This document shows, piece by piece, positions 32,736-42,009 of a stretch of DNA of 64,000 nucleotides. Source of the DNA: Flavobacterium urocaniciphilum (GTDB taxonomy: Bacteria; Bacteroidota; Bacteroidia; Flavobacteriales; Flavobacteriaceae). Position 1 is the stretch's first letter. Every line of letters begins with the position of its first letter. The stretch lies in NCBI RefSeq assembly GCF_900110615.1, contig NZ_FOEI01000002.1, positions 124,001-188,000 of the forward strand. Reading direction: 5' to 3'. The position numbers and the translations under genes were made by a program. Below the pieces are notes generated by a model. The model had not been told where the DNA came from, ran no database searches, and worked only from the letters and a program-made list of their open reading frames with translations.

Positions 32736-34024
32736 TGAAAAAATATTTTTCAGAACATATAGAAAATTCTGGATTAGTAATTTTTAGAATATTACTGGGT
32801 TTATTAATTGCATCCGAAAGTTTTGGTGCCATTATTTTAGGATGGGTAGATACCATTTTCATCAATAGTAAATTTTCTTTTAATTTTATTGGATTCGATT
32901 TTTTACAAATTCTTCATGGAGAGAAAATGTATGTGTATTTTTCCATGATGGGAATATTAGGGATTTTAATCGCAATTGGACTTTTCTATCGCTTTTCAAT
33001 GATTTTATTTACGATTATGTGGGCTGGAGTTTATCTCGCACAAAAAGAATCCTATAACAATCATTATTATTTTTTAGTTTTAGTTGGTGTTATCATGTGT
33101 TTCCTGCCTGCAAATGGAAAGTTGAGTTTAGATTCGAAATTTTTTCCAAAAACCCAATCCACAACTTTGCCTAGATGGATGCCGTTCTTATTAATTTTTC
33201 AAATTTCAATTTTATATTTTTACGCTGCAGTTGCTAAAATTTATCCCGATTGGTTGGATGGTACTTTTTCTAGAATTCTTTTAAACGGAATCACGCAACA
33301 TCAGTTTTTGTTAGATATTTTCAATCAAAAATGGTTTTTGTTATTGTATGCTTATGCAGGAATTTTATTCGATTTATTCATAATTCCCGCTCTTTTTTGG
33401 AAACGCACTAGAGTATTGGCTATTATTGCTTCATTTGCATTTCATATTTCAAATTCGATAACGCTTAAAATTGGTATTTTTCCTTTTTTAGCGCTGAGTT
33501 TTATCGTTTTAATTGTAGATCCAAAAACTTTTCAATTTATATTTAAAAAATCAGAAACACCGAAAATTTATCCATTCAAATCCAATTTGTATGTGTGGTT
33601 TTTTGTCCCTTTTTTTATCCTACAACTCCTTTTTCCTTTACGTCATTTTGTAATTAAAGGTGATGTTTTGTTTACAGAAGAAGGCCATCGATTATCATGG
33701 CGAATGATGCTTAGAGAACGAATTGGTGAATTGAAAATTAAAGTTGTAGATCCAAAAACAGAATTGTCAAGATATTATGATTATGAATCGGAACTTACTT
33801 CTACACAAATAAAAACCCTAAAACATTCTCCAGATTTAATTTGGCAATATTGTCAAAGAATTAAAAAGCAATATAAAGAACCAGTTGCCATTTATGTTGA
33901 AAGTAGAGTTTCTATTAATAGACGTCCATTTGTTACTTTAATTGACGAAAACGTCGATATGACAAAGGCACAATTTAATTATTTCCAACATAATGATTGG
34001 ATATTACTTCAAAAATTAGATTAA
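32735..34024 (+). CDS. HTTM / vitamin-K-dependent gamma-carboxylase-like membrane protein
   Basis: 429 aa. Several membrane helices occupy the first two thirds (HTTM domain), with family-like stretches GLLIASESFGAI, NHYYFLVLVGVIMCFLPANG and ISILYFYAAVAKIYPDWLDG. A soluble C-terminal part follows (about 310-429; EEGHRLSWRMMLRERIGELKIKVVD). Bacterial relatives of gamma-carboxylase lack a known vitamin-K pathway role, and the function here is unknown. The ATG overlaps the ribF stop by one base (TAATG), so it is translationally coupled to ribF; a flavin link is possible but unproven. Confidence 0.85.
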   Translation: MKKYFSEHIENSGLVIFRILLGLLIASESFGAIILGWVDTIFINSKFSFNFIGFDFLQILHGEKMYVYFSMMGILGILIAIGLFYRFSMILFTIMWAGVYLAQKESYNNHYYFLVLVGVIMCFLPANGKLSLDSKFFPKTQSTTLPRWMPFLLIFQISILYFYAAVAKIYPDWLDGTFSRILLNGITQHQFLLDIFNQKWFLLLYAYAGILFDLFIIPALFWKRTRVLAIIASFAFHISNSITLKIGIFPFLALSFIVLIVDPKTFQFIFKKSETPKIYPFKSNLYVWFFVPFFILQLLFPLRHFVIKGDVLFTEEGHRLSWRMMLRERIGELKIKVVDPKTELSRYYDYESELTSTQIKTLKHSPDLIWQYCQRIKKQYKEPVAIYVESRVSINRRPFVTLIDENVDMTKAQFNYFQHNDWILLQKLD

Positions 34025-34091
34025 CATATCTAAAACAAAAGTTAAAAATACAACTGATTATCAGGTAAGTAAATAAAATTTTTGTACATTT

Positions 34092-34113
34092 ATAGTAATC
34101 AAATCATTACTAT
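34092..34113. repeat. Palindrome ATAGTAAT-N6-ATTACTAT upstream of a membrane-protein gene
   Basis: 8-bp perfect inverted repeat about 90 nt before the ATG at 34201. It may be an operator or an RNA hairpin. A second small hairpin GCAAA-ATG-TTTGC follows at 34125-34137. Otherwise the 34025-34200 spacer shows nothing. Confidence 0.4.
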
Positions 34114-34200
34114 GAAATAGCGTGCAAAATGTTTGCTCTGCAATTTTCAAGACACCTACGATTACATATATTTATTTAAAACTAATTAAATTCTTTATAT

Positions 34201-34644
34201 ATGAAAAATCAAAATGAAATAAAAAATGGAGTCTTAATCTTCATTGGAATTGGTCTTTTCTTCTTATTAATGGACTTATTCGGATTAGCAGATAAAAATT
34301 ATTTAAGAATTCTGAATGCATTTATTGTGTTGTTTGGAATCAGTAAAACCATAAAAAGTAATTATTCCAATGGAATTACAGATTATCTAGAAAACCTAGT
34401 TTCTGGATTTAAAACAGGAATTATTGGTGTATTTTTAGGTATTGTTGGATTGATCGTTTTTGTTTACATAAAAGGAGGCGAAACGTATTTAGCAACCTTA
34501 TCGGATACATTCTTCTTTACAGGGAAAACGAATCTTGTTAAGTATTGTGCAGTATTATTTTTTGAAGGTGTTGCTTCTTCTTTAATTGGTTCCTTTGCCT
34601 TGATGCAGTATTGGAAAGATGTTCCTGCAGTTTCAAAAAAATAA
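34201..34644 (+). CDS. Four-helix membrane protein, hypothetical
   Basis: 147 aa with four predicted membrane segments (about 9-27, 37-48, 72-92, 116-134). The pattern GFKTGIIGVFLGIVGLIVFVYI and FFTGKTNLVKYCAVLFFEGVASSLIGSFALMQYW suggests a conserved flavobacterial membrane family, but I do not recognise a named function. It has its own upstream region with a palindrome. bioB starts 68 nt later with its own -7 box. Confidence 0.75.
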   Translation: MKNQNEIKNGVLIFIGIGLFFLLMDLFGLADKNYLRILNAFIVLFGISKTIKSNYSNGITDYLENLVSGFKTGIIGVFLGIVGLIVFVYIKGGETYLATLSDTFFFTGKTNLVKYCAVLFFEGVASSLIGSFALMQYWKDVPAVSKK

Positions 34645-34712
34645 AAACTTTTACACATAAATTTTTTCTTCAATTGTAAATTAGTACTTTTGAAGCATAA
34701 ATTTATGATTTT

Positions 34713-35798
34713 ATGAGTGTGACTAAACATAACTGGACGAAACAAGAGATTATTGATATTTACAACATGCCATTAATGGATTTGTTATATCAAGCAGCAT
34801 CAATTCATAGAGAACACCATGATCCAAATACGGTTCAGGTTTCTACACTTTTATCAATTAAAACAGGTGGTTGCCCAGAAGATTGTGGATATTGTCCGCA
34901 AGCAGCACGTTATCATACAGATGTTGAAGGAAACGATTTAATGTCGGTTTCACAAGTTAAAGCTCAAGCTTTACGCGCAAAATCATCAGGTTCTTCAAGA
35001 GTTTGTATGGGTGCGGCATGGAGAAATGTGAAAGACGGTCCGGAATTTGATCAAGTATTAGAAATGGTTCGTACAATTAACAAACTAGACATGGAAGTTT
35101 GTTGTACATTAGGTATGATTACCGAAAATCAAGCACATCGTTTAGCAGAAGCTGGTTTATATGCATACAACCACAATTTAGATTCATCAGAAGAATATTA
35201 TAAAGAAGTAATTTCAACTCGTGGTTTTGAAGACCGTTTAGAAACTATTGAAAACGTTCGTAAAACTAACGTAACGGTTTGTAGTGGAGGAATTATTGGA
35301 ATGGGAGAAAGTATTGAAGATAGAGCGGGAATGTTAGTAGCTCTTTCTACTTTAAATCCACAACCAGAATCGGTGCCAATTAACGCATTAGTAGCTGTAG
35401 AAGGAACGCCATTAGAAGATGAAAAACCAGTTGAAATTTGGGAAATGATTCGTATGGTTGCAACAACTAGAATTGTTATGCCTGAAACGCAAGTTCGTTT
35501 ATCTGCTGGTAGAACAAACATGAGTAGAGAAGGACAAGCAATGTGTTTCTTTGCAGGTGCGAATTCAATTTTTGCTGGAGATAAGTTATTAACAACTCCA
35601 AATCCAGATGTAAATGAAGACATGAAAATGTTCGAATTATTAGGATTAAATCCGCAAAAACCTTTCATCAAAAAAATGCAACCAGAAACAGTTGAAGCGG
35701 CTGATTCTAAATTTGAAGCTTTAGGAGAAAAACCAAAATGGTCTAGACCTGGACATACAATCGAAAGAAATTTAGAAGCTTCTGTAAAAGGTAAATAA
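34713..35798 (+). CDS. bioB: Biotin synthase
   Basis: Radical SAM enzyme converting dethiobiotin to biotin, 361 aa. The [4Fe-4S] motif CPEDCGYCPQ (CxxxCxxC) is near residue 52. Other family landmarks are RVCMGAAWRN, CCTLGMI, YNHNLDSSEEYY, GGIIGMGE and RLSAGRTNMSREGQAMCFFAGANSIF. A -7 box TACTTTTG lies at 34685-34692. No other bio genes are adjacent, so the pathway is split. The C-terminal tail is slightly extended past the core (SVKGK). Confidence 0.97.
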   Translation: MSVTKHNWTKQEIIDIYNMPLMDLLYQAASIHREHHDPNTVQVSTLLSIKTGGCPEDCGYCPQAARYHTDVEGNDLMSVSQVKAQALRAKSSGSSRVCMGAAWRNVKDGPEFDQVLEMVRTINKLDMEVCCTLGMITENQAHRLAEAGLYAYNHNLDSSEEYYKEVISTRGFEDRLETIENVRKTNVTVCSGGIIGMGESIEDRAGMLVALSTLNPQPESVPINALVAVEGTPLEDEKPVEIWEMIRMVATTRIVMPETQVRLSAGRTNMSREGQAMCFFAGANSIFAGDKLLTTPNPDVNEDMKMFELLGLNPQKPFIKKMQPETVEAADSKFEALGEKPKWSRPGHTIERNLEASVKGK

Positions 35799-35831
35799 CA
35801 CTTTTTTAAGAAATTTATTTTCACAATTTTA

Positions 35832-35868
35832 TAAATTTGCTCTAACAACATCTGTTAGAGCTTTTTTT
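35832..35868 (+). promoter_or_regulatory. -7 box plus hairpin and T-run ending at the cupin-gene start codon
   Basis: TAAATTTG (35832-35839) overlaps the first base of GCTCTAACA-N5-TGTTAGAGC (35839-35861), followed by seven T and then ATG at 35869. It is the bioB terminator by form. If the -7 box is used, the same hairpin becomes the 5' leader of the cupin mRNA. Confidence 0.65.
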
Positions 35869-36729
35869 ATGGGGATATTTTTAGAAGAAATTGAGCGCGT
35901 TAAAACAATAAGCAAAGAAGATTTTTACAATAATTATGTAAAAAAGCAAAAGCCAATAGTTATTGAACAATTAACAAATGATTGGCCAGCTTTTGAAAAA
36001 TGGAATTTGAATTATATTAAAGAAATTGCTGGTGATAAAACGGTTCCATTATATGATGACCGACCAGTTTCTCATAAAGACGGATTTAATGAAGCGCATG
36101 CTAAAATGAAGATGAGCGATTATGTGGATTTATTGCAATCGAAACCTACAAACTACCGAATTTTTCTTTATAATTTAATGCAGGAAGTTCCGCAATTAAA
36201 ACACGATTTCAAATGGCCAAAAATCGGACTTCATTTGGTGAAACAATTACCAATGTTGTTTTTTGGAGGCGAAAATTCGAAAGTTTTTATGCATTTCGAT
36301 ATTGATTATTCCAATATTTTGCACTTTCATTTTCATGGTAAAAAACGTTGTATGTTGTTCAGTCCAACAGAAACGCCCTACATGTATAAAGTTCCCTATT
36401 CTTTAATTTCTAGAGAAGATATCGATTTCGATAATCCGGATTTTGAAAAATGGCCTGCTTTAAAAAAAGTAAAAGGATTGGTGTGTGATTTAAATCATGG
36501 TGAAATGTTATACATGCCAGAAGGTTATTGGCATTATATGAAATATGTTACACCAGGTTTTTCTATGAGTTTACGAGCGTTTCCAAGAAAACCAATTAAT
36601 TTATTGAAAGCGGTTTATAATGTGTTCATCATGCGTCATTATGATAATTTTATGCGAAGAAGAAAAGGGCAAGCTTGGATTGATTATAAAAACGAACAAG
36701 CCATTATAAAAACAAATAAAAATATTTAA
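35869..36729 (+). CDS. Cupin-like (JmjC/FIH-type) Fe(II)/2-oxoglutarate-dependent oxygenase-like protein
   Basis: 286 aa of the cupin_8 type. It begins with the family's KTISKEDFYNNYVKKQKPIVIEQLTNDWPAFEKWNL. A likely iron site is the HxD of VFMHFDIDYSNILHFHFHGKK, with the distal His in MPEGYWHYMKYV. Relatives hydroxylate proteins or RNA; the substrate here is unknown. The ATG follows the T-run of a terminator hairpin with no spacer, so there is no room for a conventional ribosome-binding site. It ends at a GNRA hairpin shared with the convergent glycosyltransferase gene. Confidence 0.88.
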   Translation: MGIFLEEIERVKTISKEDFYNNYVKKQKPIVIEQLTNDWPAFEKWNLNYIKEIAGDKTVPLYDDRPVSHKDGFNEAHAKMKMSDYVDLLQSKPTNYRIFLYNLMQEVPQLKHDFKWPKIGLHLVKQLPMLFFGGENSKVFMHFDIDYSNILHFHFHGKKRCMLFSPTETPYMYKVPYSLISREDIDFDNPDFEKWPALKKVKGLVCDLNHGEMLYMPEGYWHYMKYVTPGFSMSLRAFPRKPINLLKAVYNVFIMRHYDNFMRRRKGQAWIDYKNEQAIIKTNKNI

Positions 36730-36731
36730 GA

Positions 36732-36757
36732 AAAAGTCCAGAGTAATCTGGACTTTT
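36732..36757. terminator. Bidirectional terminator, GUAA loop
   Basis: AAAAGTCCAGA-GTAA-TCTGGACTTTT; overlaps the stop codon of the minus-strand gene. Confidence 0.88.
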
Positions 36758-37769
36758 AAGCAAAATGATAATCAGTTGTTTGTGCAGTTATCGTAATATT
36801 CTCCTCTATAATTTCTTTTAAAATGCTTTCAATGTCGTTAGTGTAATTTTGATTGATCACAATATTGCTTTTCGTCCAAATATGAATCAAACTAAAATCT
36901 AATCTTTTAGTTGTTAAAACCCCTAACTTTTTTAAGGCAATTGCGTTGTATTCTTGTTCAATTTGTTTTTTAATTGGAATAACTAATAGTTTCTTTTTTA
37001 AATATAATGCTTCTGCTGGAAGTTCGAATCCAGCATTACATAATACACCTTCGCAATAGCTAAGTTTAAATAAAAAGTCTTCCTCGTTAATTGGATATAC
37101 ATTACAGTTTCCTAAATAATAATTACACGTTGCATACTTCGAAAAAATATGCCATTCTGCATTTATTTTAGATAAGACTTTTATAATTTTTGCATCGGAA
37201 AAAGACGGTAAATAAACCACATAACTGCCTTGTGTAACTTGAGGTTTAAGGTTTCTTACTTTTTCTCTAATTATTGGTGTAAATATTTTTTCATGATAAC
37301 TTTCAAAATGAAAACCATATTTTTTTCTACAAGGTGCATATAGTTTTAAAATTAATTCCCCAAATAAATTCGTTTTTTTTGGTTTTGGAGTTTCCTTAAA
37401 AAACAAAGAAGATTGATGTGATAAAGAAATAATATTTCCTCGTTTTAAAATGGAAGACCATGCAGAAATCGGTTCGTAATCGTTAATTATCAAATCGTAT
37501 TTTGAAGGTTTTAATTTAAAAACATCTTTTACAAATGTCCAATAATTATTGTTTAATAAAGTTTTCCAATACGAAACTTCTCCTTTTTCATTATACACTA
37601 ATGAAATACCTTTACAATTGTATTTAATTTCAAATGGAAGGCTAATTTGCGATTGATTTCCACTAGCCAAAATATCTACTTCACCAAAAGTTTTTAAAAT
37701 CGGAATAATTTCTTGCGCTCTTGCTAAATGTCCATTTCCTGTTTTTTGTACGGCATATAATATTTTCAT
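36756..37769 (-). CDS. Glycosyltransferase, GT-B fold (MJ1255/MurG-like)
   Basis: 337 aa. N-terminal ILYAVQKTGNGHLARAQEIIPIL is the glycine-rich loop of MurG/MJ1255-like GT-B enzymes. The C-terminal donor-binding side has CEGVLCNAGFELPAEALYLKKKLLVIPIKKQIEQEYNA. There is no signal peptide. The gene follows the LpxH-like hydrolase with only 4 nt between, and both act at the membrane face, so a glycolipid or lipid-A-related reaction is likely by context. The exact sugar is unknown. Confidence 0.85.
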   Translation of the reverse strand: MKILYAVQKTGNGHLARAQEIIPILKTFGEVDILASGNQSQISLPFEIKYNCKGISLVYNEKGEVSYWKTLLNNNYWTFVKDVFKLKPSKYDLIINDYEPISAWSSILKRGNIISLSHQSSLFFKETPKPKKTNLFGELILKLYAPCRKKYGFHFESYHEKIFTPIIREKVRNLKPQVTQGSYVVYLPSFSDAKIIKVLSKINAEWHIFSKYATCNYYLGNCNVYPINEEDFLFKLSYCEGVLCNAGFELPAEALYLKKKLLVIPIKKQIEQEYNAIALKKLGVLTTKRLDFSLIHIWTKSNIVINQNYTNDIESILKEIIEENITITAQTTDYHFA

Positions 37770-37773
37770 AATT

Positions 37774-38598
37774 CTAAAAATTAATTACATCTCTAATAAG
37801 CATTTCTATGGTTTGTTGTTCAAATAAATCGAGTTCAGTATCTGTTTTTTCTTCAAACATTTTTTTGTCGTAAGTGAATAATTGCCATTCTGAATCGTGG
37901 TATTCTAATGCGGTTAAATTTTCTATCCAATCGCCACTGTTCAAATAAATACACGAGCCATTTTTGGATTTTATTTCTTTAATTTGAGGTTGATGAATGT
38001 GTCCGCAAATCACGTAATCAAATTGATTTTCGATGGCTAATTCAGAAGCCGTTTTTTCAAAATCTCCAATAAATTTCACTGCTTTTTTAACGTTGTTTTT
38101 GATTTTTTTCGAAAAGGAATATTTCTCTTTTCCCATTTGTGTTAAAAACCAATTCGATAATACATTTAAACGTATTAAAGTATCATAACCCCATCCGCCT
38201 AATTTCGCAATCCATTTAGAATGTTGAACCGATGCATCAAACACATCACCATGAAAAATCCAAGCTTTCTTTTTACCGAAATGAATTACTTTTTTGTTAA
38301 CTAATTCAATATTTCCGAAAGTAGCATTGGCAAATCTTCGTAAGAATTCATCATGATTTCCAATGATGTAAGTGACTTCTGTTCCTTTGTTCGAAAAGTC
38401 GATGATTTTTTTAATAATTTTTAAATGACTTTTTGGAAAGTAACTTTTTTTAAATTGCCAAATGTCTATAAAGTCGCCATTTATAATTAAATGTTTGGGT
38501 TCAATGGATTTTAAATATTGTAATAATTCTTTCGCCTGACAGCCGTACGTTCCAAGATGAACATCAGAAATTATTACCGTATCAACTATTCTTGCCAT
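37774..38598 (-). CDS. LpxH-like metallophosphoesterase (UDP-2,3-diacylglucosamine diphosphatase family)
   Basis: 274 aa. Calcineurin-type metal motifs in order: ISDVHLGTYG, INGDFIDIWQF, IIGNHDEFLRRF, WIFHGDVFD and CGHIHQPQI. This arrangement, with the D-I-W after the second motif, fits LpxH-like enzymes that hydrolyse UDP-diacyl-GlcN in lipid A synthesis. A more distant lipid phosphatase role is possible because Bacteroidota often carry several paralogues. First gene of a two-gene operon with the glycosyltransferase. Confidence 0.87.
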   Translation of the reverse strand: MARIVDTVIISDVHLGTYGCQAKELLQYLKSIEPKHLIINGDFIDIWQFKKSYFPKSHLKIIKKIIDFSNKGTEVTYIIGNHDEFLRRFANATFGNIELVNKKVIHFGKKKAWIFHGDVFDASVQHSKWIAKLGGWGYDTLIRLNVLSNWFLTQMGKEKYSFSKKIKNNVKKAVKFIGDFEKTASELAIENQFDYVICGHIHQPQIKEIKSKNGSCIYLNSGDWIENLTALEYHDSEWQLFTYDKKMFEEKTDTELDLFEQQTIEMLIRDVINF

Positions 38599-38683
38599 AA
38601 TACATGTTGTATTGTTTTAGCAAAGTAATAGTTTGTTTATTAAGGAATTAGTCTTCTAATATTAAGAAATTGAAGTAAAAAAA

Positions 38684-38727
38684 AACACCTAATTAATTTT
38701 ATGTTAATTAGGTGTTTAGTTTTTTTG
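38684..38727. terminator. Strong hairpin between two minus-strand operons
   Basis: AACACCTAATTAA / TTAATTAGGTGTT perfect 13-bp stem, 7-nt loop, T-run on one side and A-run on the other. On the minus strand it can end transcripts from the aspartate kinase gene. Confidence 0.8.
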
Positions 38728-38846
38728 CCACGAATTTTCGAATTAACACATAGTGAGTTTGGAATGAAAATTTTAATTCGAATTATTAATCGACATAGTC
38801 GATTTTAATCAATTTTTTAAATTTTTTTATTCGAGAATTCGTGACT
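38727..38846. repeat. MITE-like long inverted repeat downstream of aspartate kinase
   Basis: Outer arms of about 20 bp (38727-38746 and 38826-38845) match in inverted orientation at roughly 16 of 20 positions (CCACGAATT / AATTCGTG core). An inner hairpin ATCGAC-ATA-GTCGAT lies near 38789-38803. Non-coding. Confidence 0.6.
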
Positions 38847-38863
38847 AATTTTTTTAGTTTGAA

Positions 38864-40117
38864 TTATTGCTGAGTAACTATTTGCAATGTTTCGCGACTA
38901 ATTTGTTTTACCAATACATTTTTATCTTTTTCTACAACTTCGGCAGAAGCAGCGTCAAAATGGCGAATAGTGTACAATGAAACATTTTCATTATACGATA
39001 CTTTGAACTTTTTAGATAAAACAGTTTTCAATTCGTTGAATTTTTCAAACTTGTCTTCTACACAAACAGAAAAACTAATAGCTGAATTCTGAATTAAACT
39101 TACTTTAATTTTATATTTATGGAACAATCCGAAAATTTCACTAATATTTTCTTCCATAATAAAAGAGAAATCAATTGAAGATAAAGAAATTAAAATCTGG
39201 TTTTTCTTCACGATAAAACAAGACGTTTTTGGTTCTAAATCAGCACCCTTACTTACGCTAGTTCCAGGTAAAGTTGGGTTTACAAACGATTTAACATATA
39301 AAGGAATTTCTTTTTTCTGTAACGGTTGTAACGTTTTAGGGTGAATTACACTTGCACCATAGAACGCTAATTCAATGGCTTCTCTATAGGAAATCTGATT
39401 TAAAAGCACTGCATTTTCAAAATATCTCGGATCGGCATTTAAAACTCCTGGTACATCTTTCCAAATAGTTACACTTTCAGCGCCCATACAATAAGCAAAA
39501 ATAGCTGCTGTATAATCTGATCCTTCACGACCTAAAGTTGTTGTAAAGTTGTTTTCATCCGCTCCAATGAAACCTTGAGTAACGAATAAAGATTTTTTTC
39601 TGTTGATTTTTGAAATCAATTTTTGAGTTTGTTCCCAGTTTACATTGGCATCACGATACGTGTTATCTGTTTTAATGAAATTTCTAACATCTAACCATTG
39701 ATTGGTAATGCCAGATTCATTTAAATAATGACTCACAATTGTAGTGGAAACAAGTTCTCCAATACTGATAATTTGGTCGTATACAAATGAATAATTTGGC
39801 GATTTATTACTTCTAACAAAATATTCTAAATCATCAAAATGAGCAGTAACATCGAAATATACTTCATGTTCTTCATCTTCAAATAAATCTAAAAGAATTT
39901 GATTATGGTATTTTCTAATATCTTGAATAGAAGAATATAATTCTTTAGATTTTTCAAAGTAATTTTTGATAACAATTTCTAAAGCATTAGTAGTTTTTCC
40001 CATTGCAGAAATAACTAGTAAAACATCTTCATGTCCAACCGTTTGTAAAACTTGTAAAACGTTTTTTACTCCAGCTGCATCTTTTACTGATGCGCCACCA
40101 AATTTGAATATTTTCAT
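38864..40117 (-). CDS. Aspartate kinase (monofunctional)
   Basis: First step of the aspartate-derived amino acid pathway (Lys, Thr, Met), 417 aa. Kinase motifs: KIFKFGGASVKDAAGV (residues 2-17), LLVISAMGKTTNALE, TTLGREGSDYTAAIFAYCMGAESVTIWKDVPGVLNADPR, and AFYGASVIHPKTLQPLQ. The C-terminal third holds ACT-type regulatory modules (about 300-400; ILISLSSIDFSFIMEENISEIF). No homoserine dehydrogenase is fused. It is likely transcribed with the upstream GNAT gene (49-nt gap). Confidence 0.95.
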   Translation of the reverse strand: MKIFKFGGASVKDAAGVKNVLQVLQTVGHEDVLLVISAMGKTTNALEIVIKNYFEKSKELYSSIQDIRKYHNQILLDLFEDEEHEVYFDVTAHFDDLEYFVRSNKSPNYSFVYDQIISIGELVSTTIVSHYLNESGITNQWLDVRNFIKTDNTYRDANVNWEQTQKLISKINRKKSLFVTQGFIGADENNFTTTLGREGSDYTAAIFAYCMGAESVTIWKDVPGVLNADPRYFENAVLLNQISYREAIELAFYGASVIHPKTLQPLQKKEIPLYVKSFVNPTLPGTSVSKGADLEPKTSCFIVKKNQILISLSSIDFSFIMEENISEIFGLFHKYKIKVSLIQNSAISFSVCVEDKFEKFNELKTVLSKKFKVSYNENVSLYTIRHFDAASAEVVEKDKNVLVKQISRETLQIVTQQ

Positions 40118-40166
40118 TGTGTGTTTATTTTGAGAAATTTAAAATTCCTCGGTATTAATAGTTGTA

Positions 40167-40643
40167 TTATTCTTTGTTTAAAAATAAATTTATTCCGTTC
40201 TCATCCATTTGAGCTACGCGCCAATCGTGTAATATTTTAGCGCCACTTTTTTCATAAAATTCAATGGCAGGTGTATTCCAATCTAAAACATTCCATTCAA
40301 TACGTCTCACATTGTCTTTTTTTCCTTGCTTTATGATTTCAGAATACAAGGCAAATCCAGCGCCAGTTCCACGATTTTTTTCTTTTACAATTAAATCTTC
40401 TAGATGGATTGTTTTGCCTTTCCAAGTGGAATATCTGTAATAATATAAAGCGACACCTATTATCGTATTATTTTCTTCTGCAACAAATGTGTGAAACAAC
40501 GGTGTTGATGTAAATCCATCTCGAACTAAATCTTCAGCAGTAATGACAACGGCATCTGGTTCTTTTTCAAATACAGCCAATTCCGTTATTAATTCTAAAA
40601 CAGCTGGCATGTCTTCTGGTGTTCCTTTTCTAATTTGTAACAT
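40167..40643 (-). CDS. GNAT family N-acetyltransferase
   Basis: 158 aa from ATG 40643 (MLQIRKGTPEDMPAVLELI). A TTG three codons upstream (40652) is possible but unlikely. The acetyl-CoA loop is in LIVKEKNRGTGAGFALYSEI (R-G-x-G-x-G/A). The C-terminal motif WNTPAIEFYEKSGAKILHDWRVAQMDENG is close to the diamine/thialysine acetyltransferase (SSAT-like) subgroup, so a small polyamine-like amine is the best guess for the substrate. It precedes aspartate kinase by 49 nt. On the minus strand a -7-like TACATTTG lies at 40698-40705. Confidence 0.9.
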   Translation of the reverse strand: MLQIRKGTPEDMPAVLELITELAVFEKEPDAVVITAEDLVRDGFTSTPLFHTFVAEENNTIIGVALYYYRYSTWKGKTIHLEDLIVKEKNRGTGAGFALYSEIIKQGKKDNVRRIEWNVLDWNTPAIEFYEKSGAKILHDWRVAQMDENGINLFLNKE

Positions 40644-40879
40644 GTTAAACAAATAATTCTAATTGTTATTTTATATCGGATTTGTTATAAAAGTATGCAA
40701 ATGTAATTAATCGATTTTGGTTTGGAAAAAAAATTTAGGATTATAACAAAAATTTATATTTTTAGAAAAATTCTAATTTTTTTGTTGTTTTGGAATCTAT
40801 TTTAAAAAATTCAAACAGCATAAAATATTCGTGTAAATTTATGTAAGTTTGCAGTACAATTCAACTAATCTATTTCGTA

Positions 40880-41887
40880 ATGGAAGAAAGAAATAAAACC
40901 CTTGGTGAGTTTATCATCGAAAATCAAAAAGCACATCAGTATTCCTCTGGTGAATTATCAAAAATTATCAATTCAATTCGTTTAGCGGCAAAAGTAGTAA
41001 ACTATAAAGTTAATAAAGCGGGTTTAGTTGATATCGTAGGAGCTGCTGGTGATCAAAATATTCAAGGTGAAGATCAACAAAAATTAGATGTTTATGCTAA
41101 TGAAGTGTTTATTCAAACGCTTATCAATAGAGAAATTGTTTGTGGTATTGCTTCTGAAGAAAACGACGATTTCATCACTGTTGAAGGGTTAGATAAAAGT
41201 CATAATAATAAATATGTTGTATTAATGGATCCTTTAGACGGGTCTTCTAATATTGATGTAAATGTTTCTGTAGGAACAATATTTTCTGTTTATAAAAGAG
41301 TAACTCCAGTTGGAACGCCTGTTGCTTTAGAAGATTTTTTACAGCCAGGTAATCAACAAGTAGCGGCAGGTTATGTAGTTTATGGAACGTCTACGATGTT
41401 AGTGTATACAACAGGTCATGGTGTAAACGGATTTACATTAAATCCAGCAATTGGAACGTTCTATTTATCGCATCCAAATATGCAGTTCCCAGAAAAAGGG
41501 AATATTTATTCTGTAAATGAAGGAAACTATATTCATTTCCCTCAAGGTGTAAAAGATTATATTAAATATTGTCAAGCGGAAGAAGAAGACAGACCTTATA
41601 CTTCACGTTATATTGGAAGTTTAGTTTCGGATTTTCATAGAAACATGATTAAAGGTGGGATTTATATTTATCCAACAAGTTCAAAAGCGCCAAAAGGTAA
41701 ATTACGTTTATTATACGAATGTAATCCAATGGCTTTTATAGCGGAACAAGCTGGAGGAACAGCTTCTGATGGATTTACAAGAATTATGGATATTCAACCA
41801 ACAGAATTGCATCAAAGAGTACCTTTTTTCTGTGGGGTAAAATCAATGGTTGAAAAAGCAGAAGAATTCATGGAAAAAGCTAAATAA
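40880..41887 (+). CDS. fbp: Fructose-1,6-bisphosphatase, class 1
   Basis: Gluconeogenic enzyme (fructose-1,6-bisphosphate to fructose-6-phosphate), 335 aa. Metal-binding motif [23 protein letters not shown] and upstream acidic loop ASEENDDF; substrate-site region [36 protein letters not shown] -7 box TAAGTTTG lies at 40844-40851. It is divergent from the GNAT/aspartate kinase operon and monocistronic, with a terminator at 41925. Confidence 0.97.
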   Translation: MEERNKTLGEFIIENQKAHQYSSGELSKIINSIRLAAKVVNYKVNKAGLVDIVGAAGDQNIQGEDQQKLDVYANEVFIQTLINREIVCGIASEENDDFITVEGLDKSHNNKYVVLMDPLDGSSNIDVNVSVGTIFSVYKRVTPVGTPVALEDFLQPGNQQVAAGYVVYGTSTMLVYTTGHGVNGFTLNPAIGTFYLSHPNMQFPEKGNIYSVNEGNYIHFPQGVKDYIKYCQAEEEDRPYTSRYIGSLVSDFHRNMIKGGIYIYPTSSKAPKGKLRLLYECNPMAFIAEQAGGTASDGFTRIMDIQPTELHQRVPFFCGVKSMVEKAEEFMEKAK

Positions 41888-41924
41888 GTTATAATATTCT
41901 GCATAATGTTATAAAATGTTATAA

Positions 41925-41953
41925 AAAAAGAGCGACAGTGATGTCGCTTTTTT
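41925..41953 (+). terminator. Terminator of fbp
   Basis: AGCGACA-GTGA-TGTCGCT (GNRA loop) followed by six T. Confidence 0.88.
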
Positions 41954-42009
41954 ATTAATTTTAAATTCCTTAAGTTTGGAAAACCAAATTAACCTACTAC
42001 TATATTGTT

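Noticed and set aside
35198..35851. 217-codon open frame antisense to bioB
   Set aside because: Mirror of the bioB coding bias; composition and lack of any motif indicate a shadow frame.
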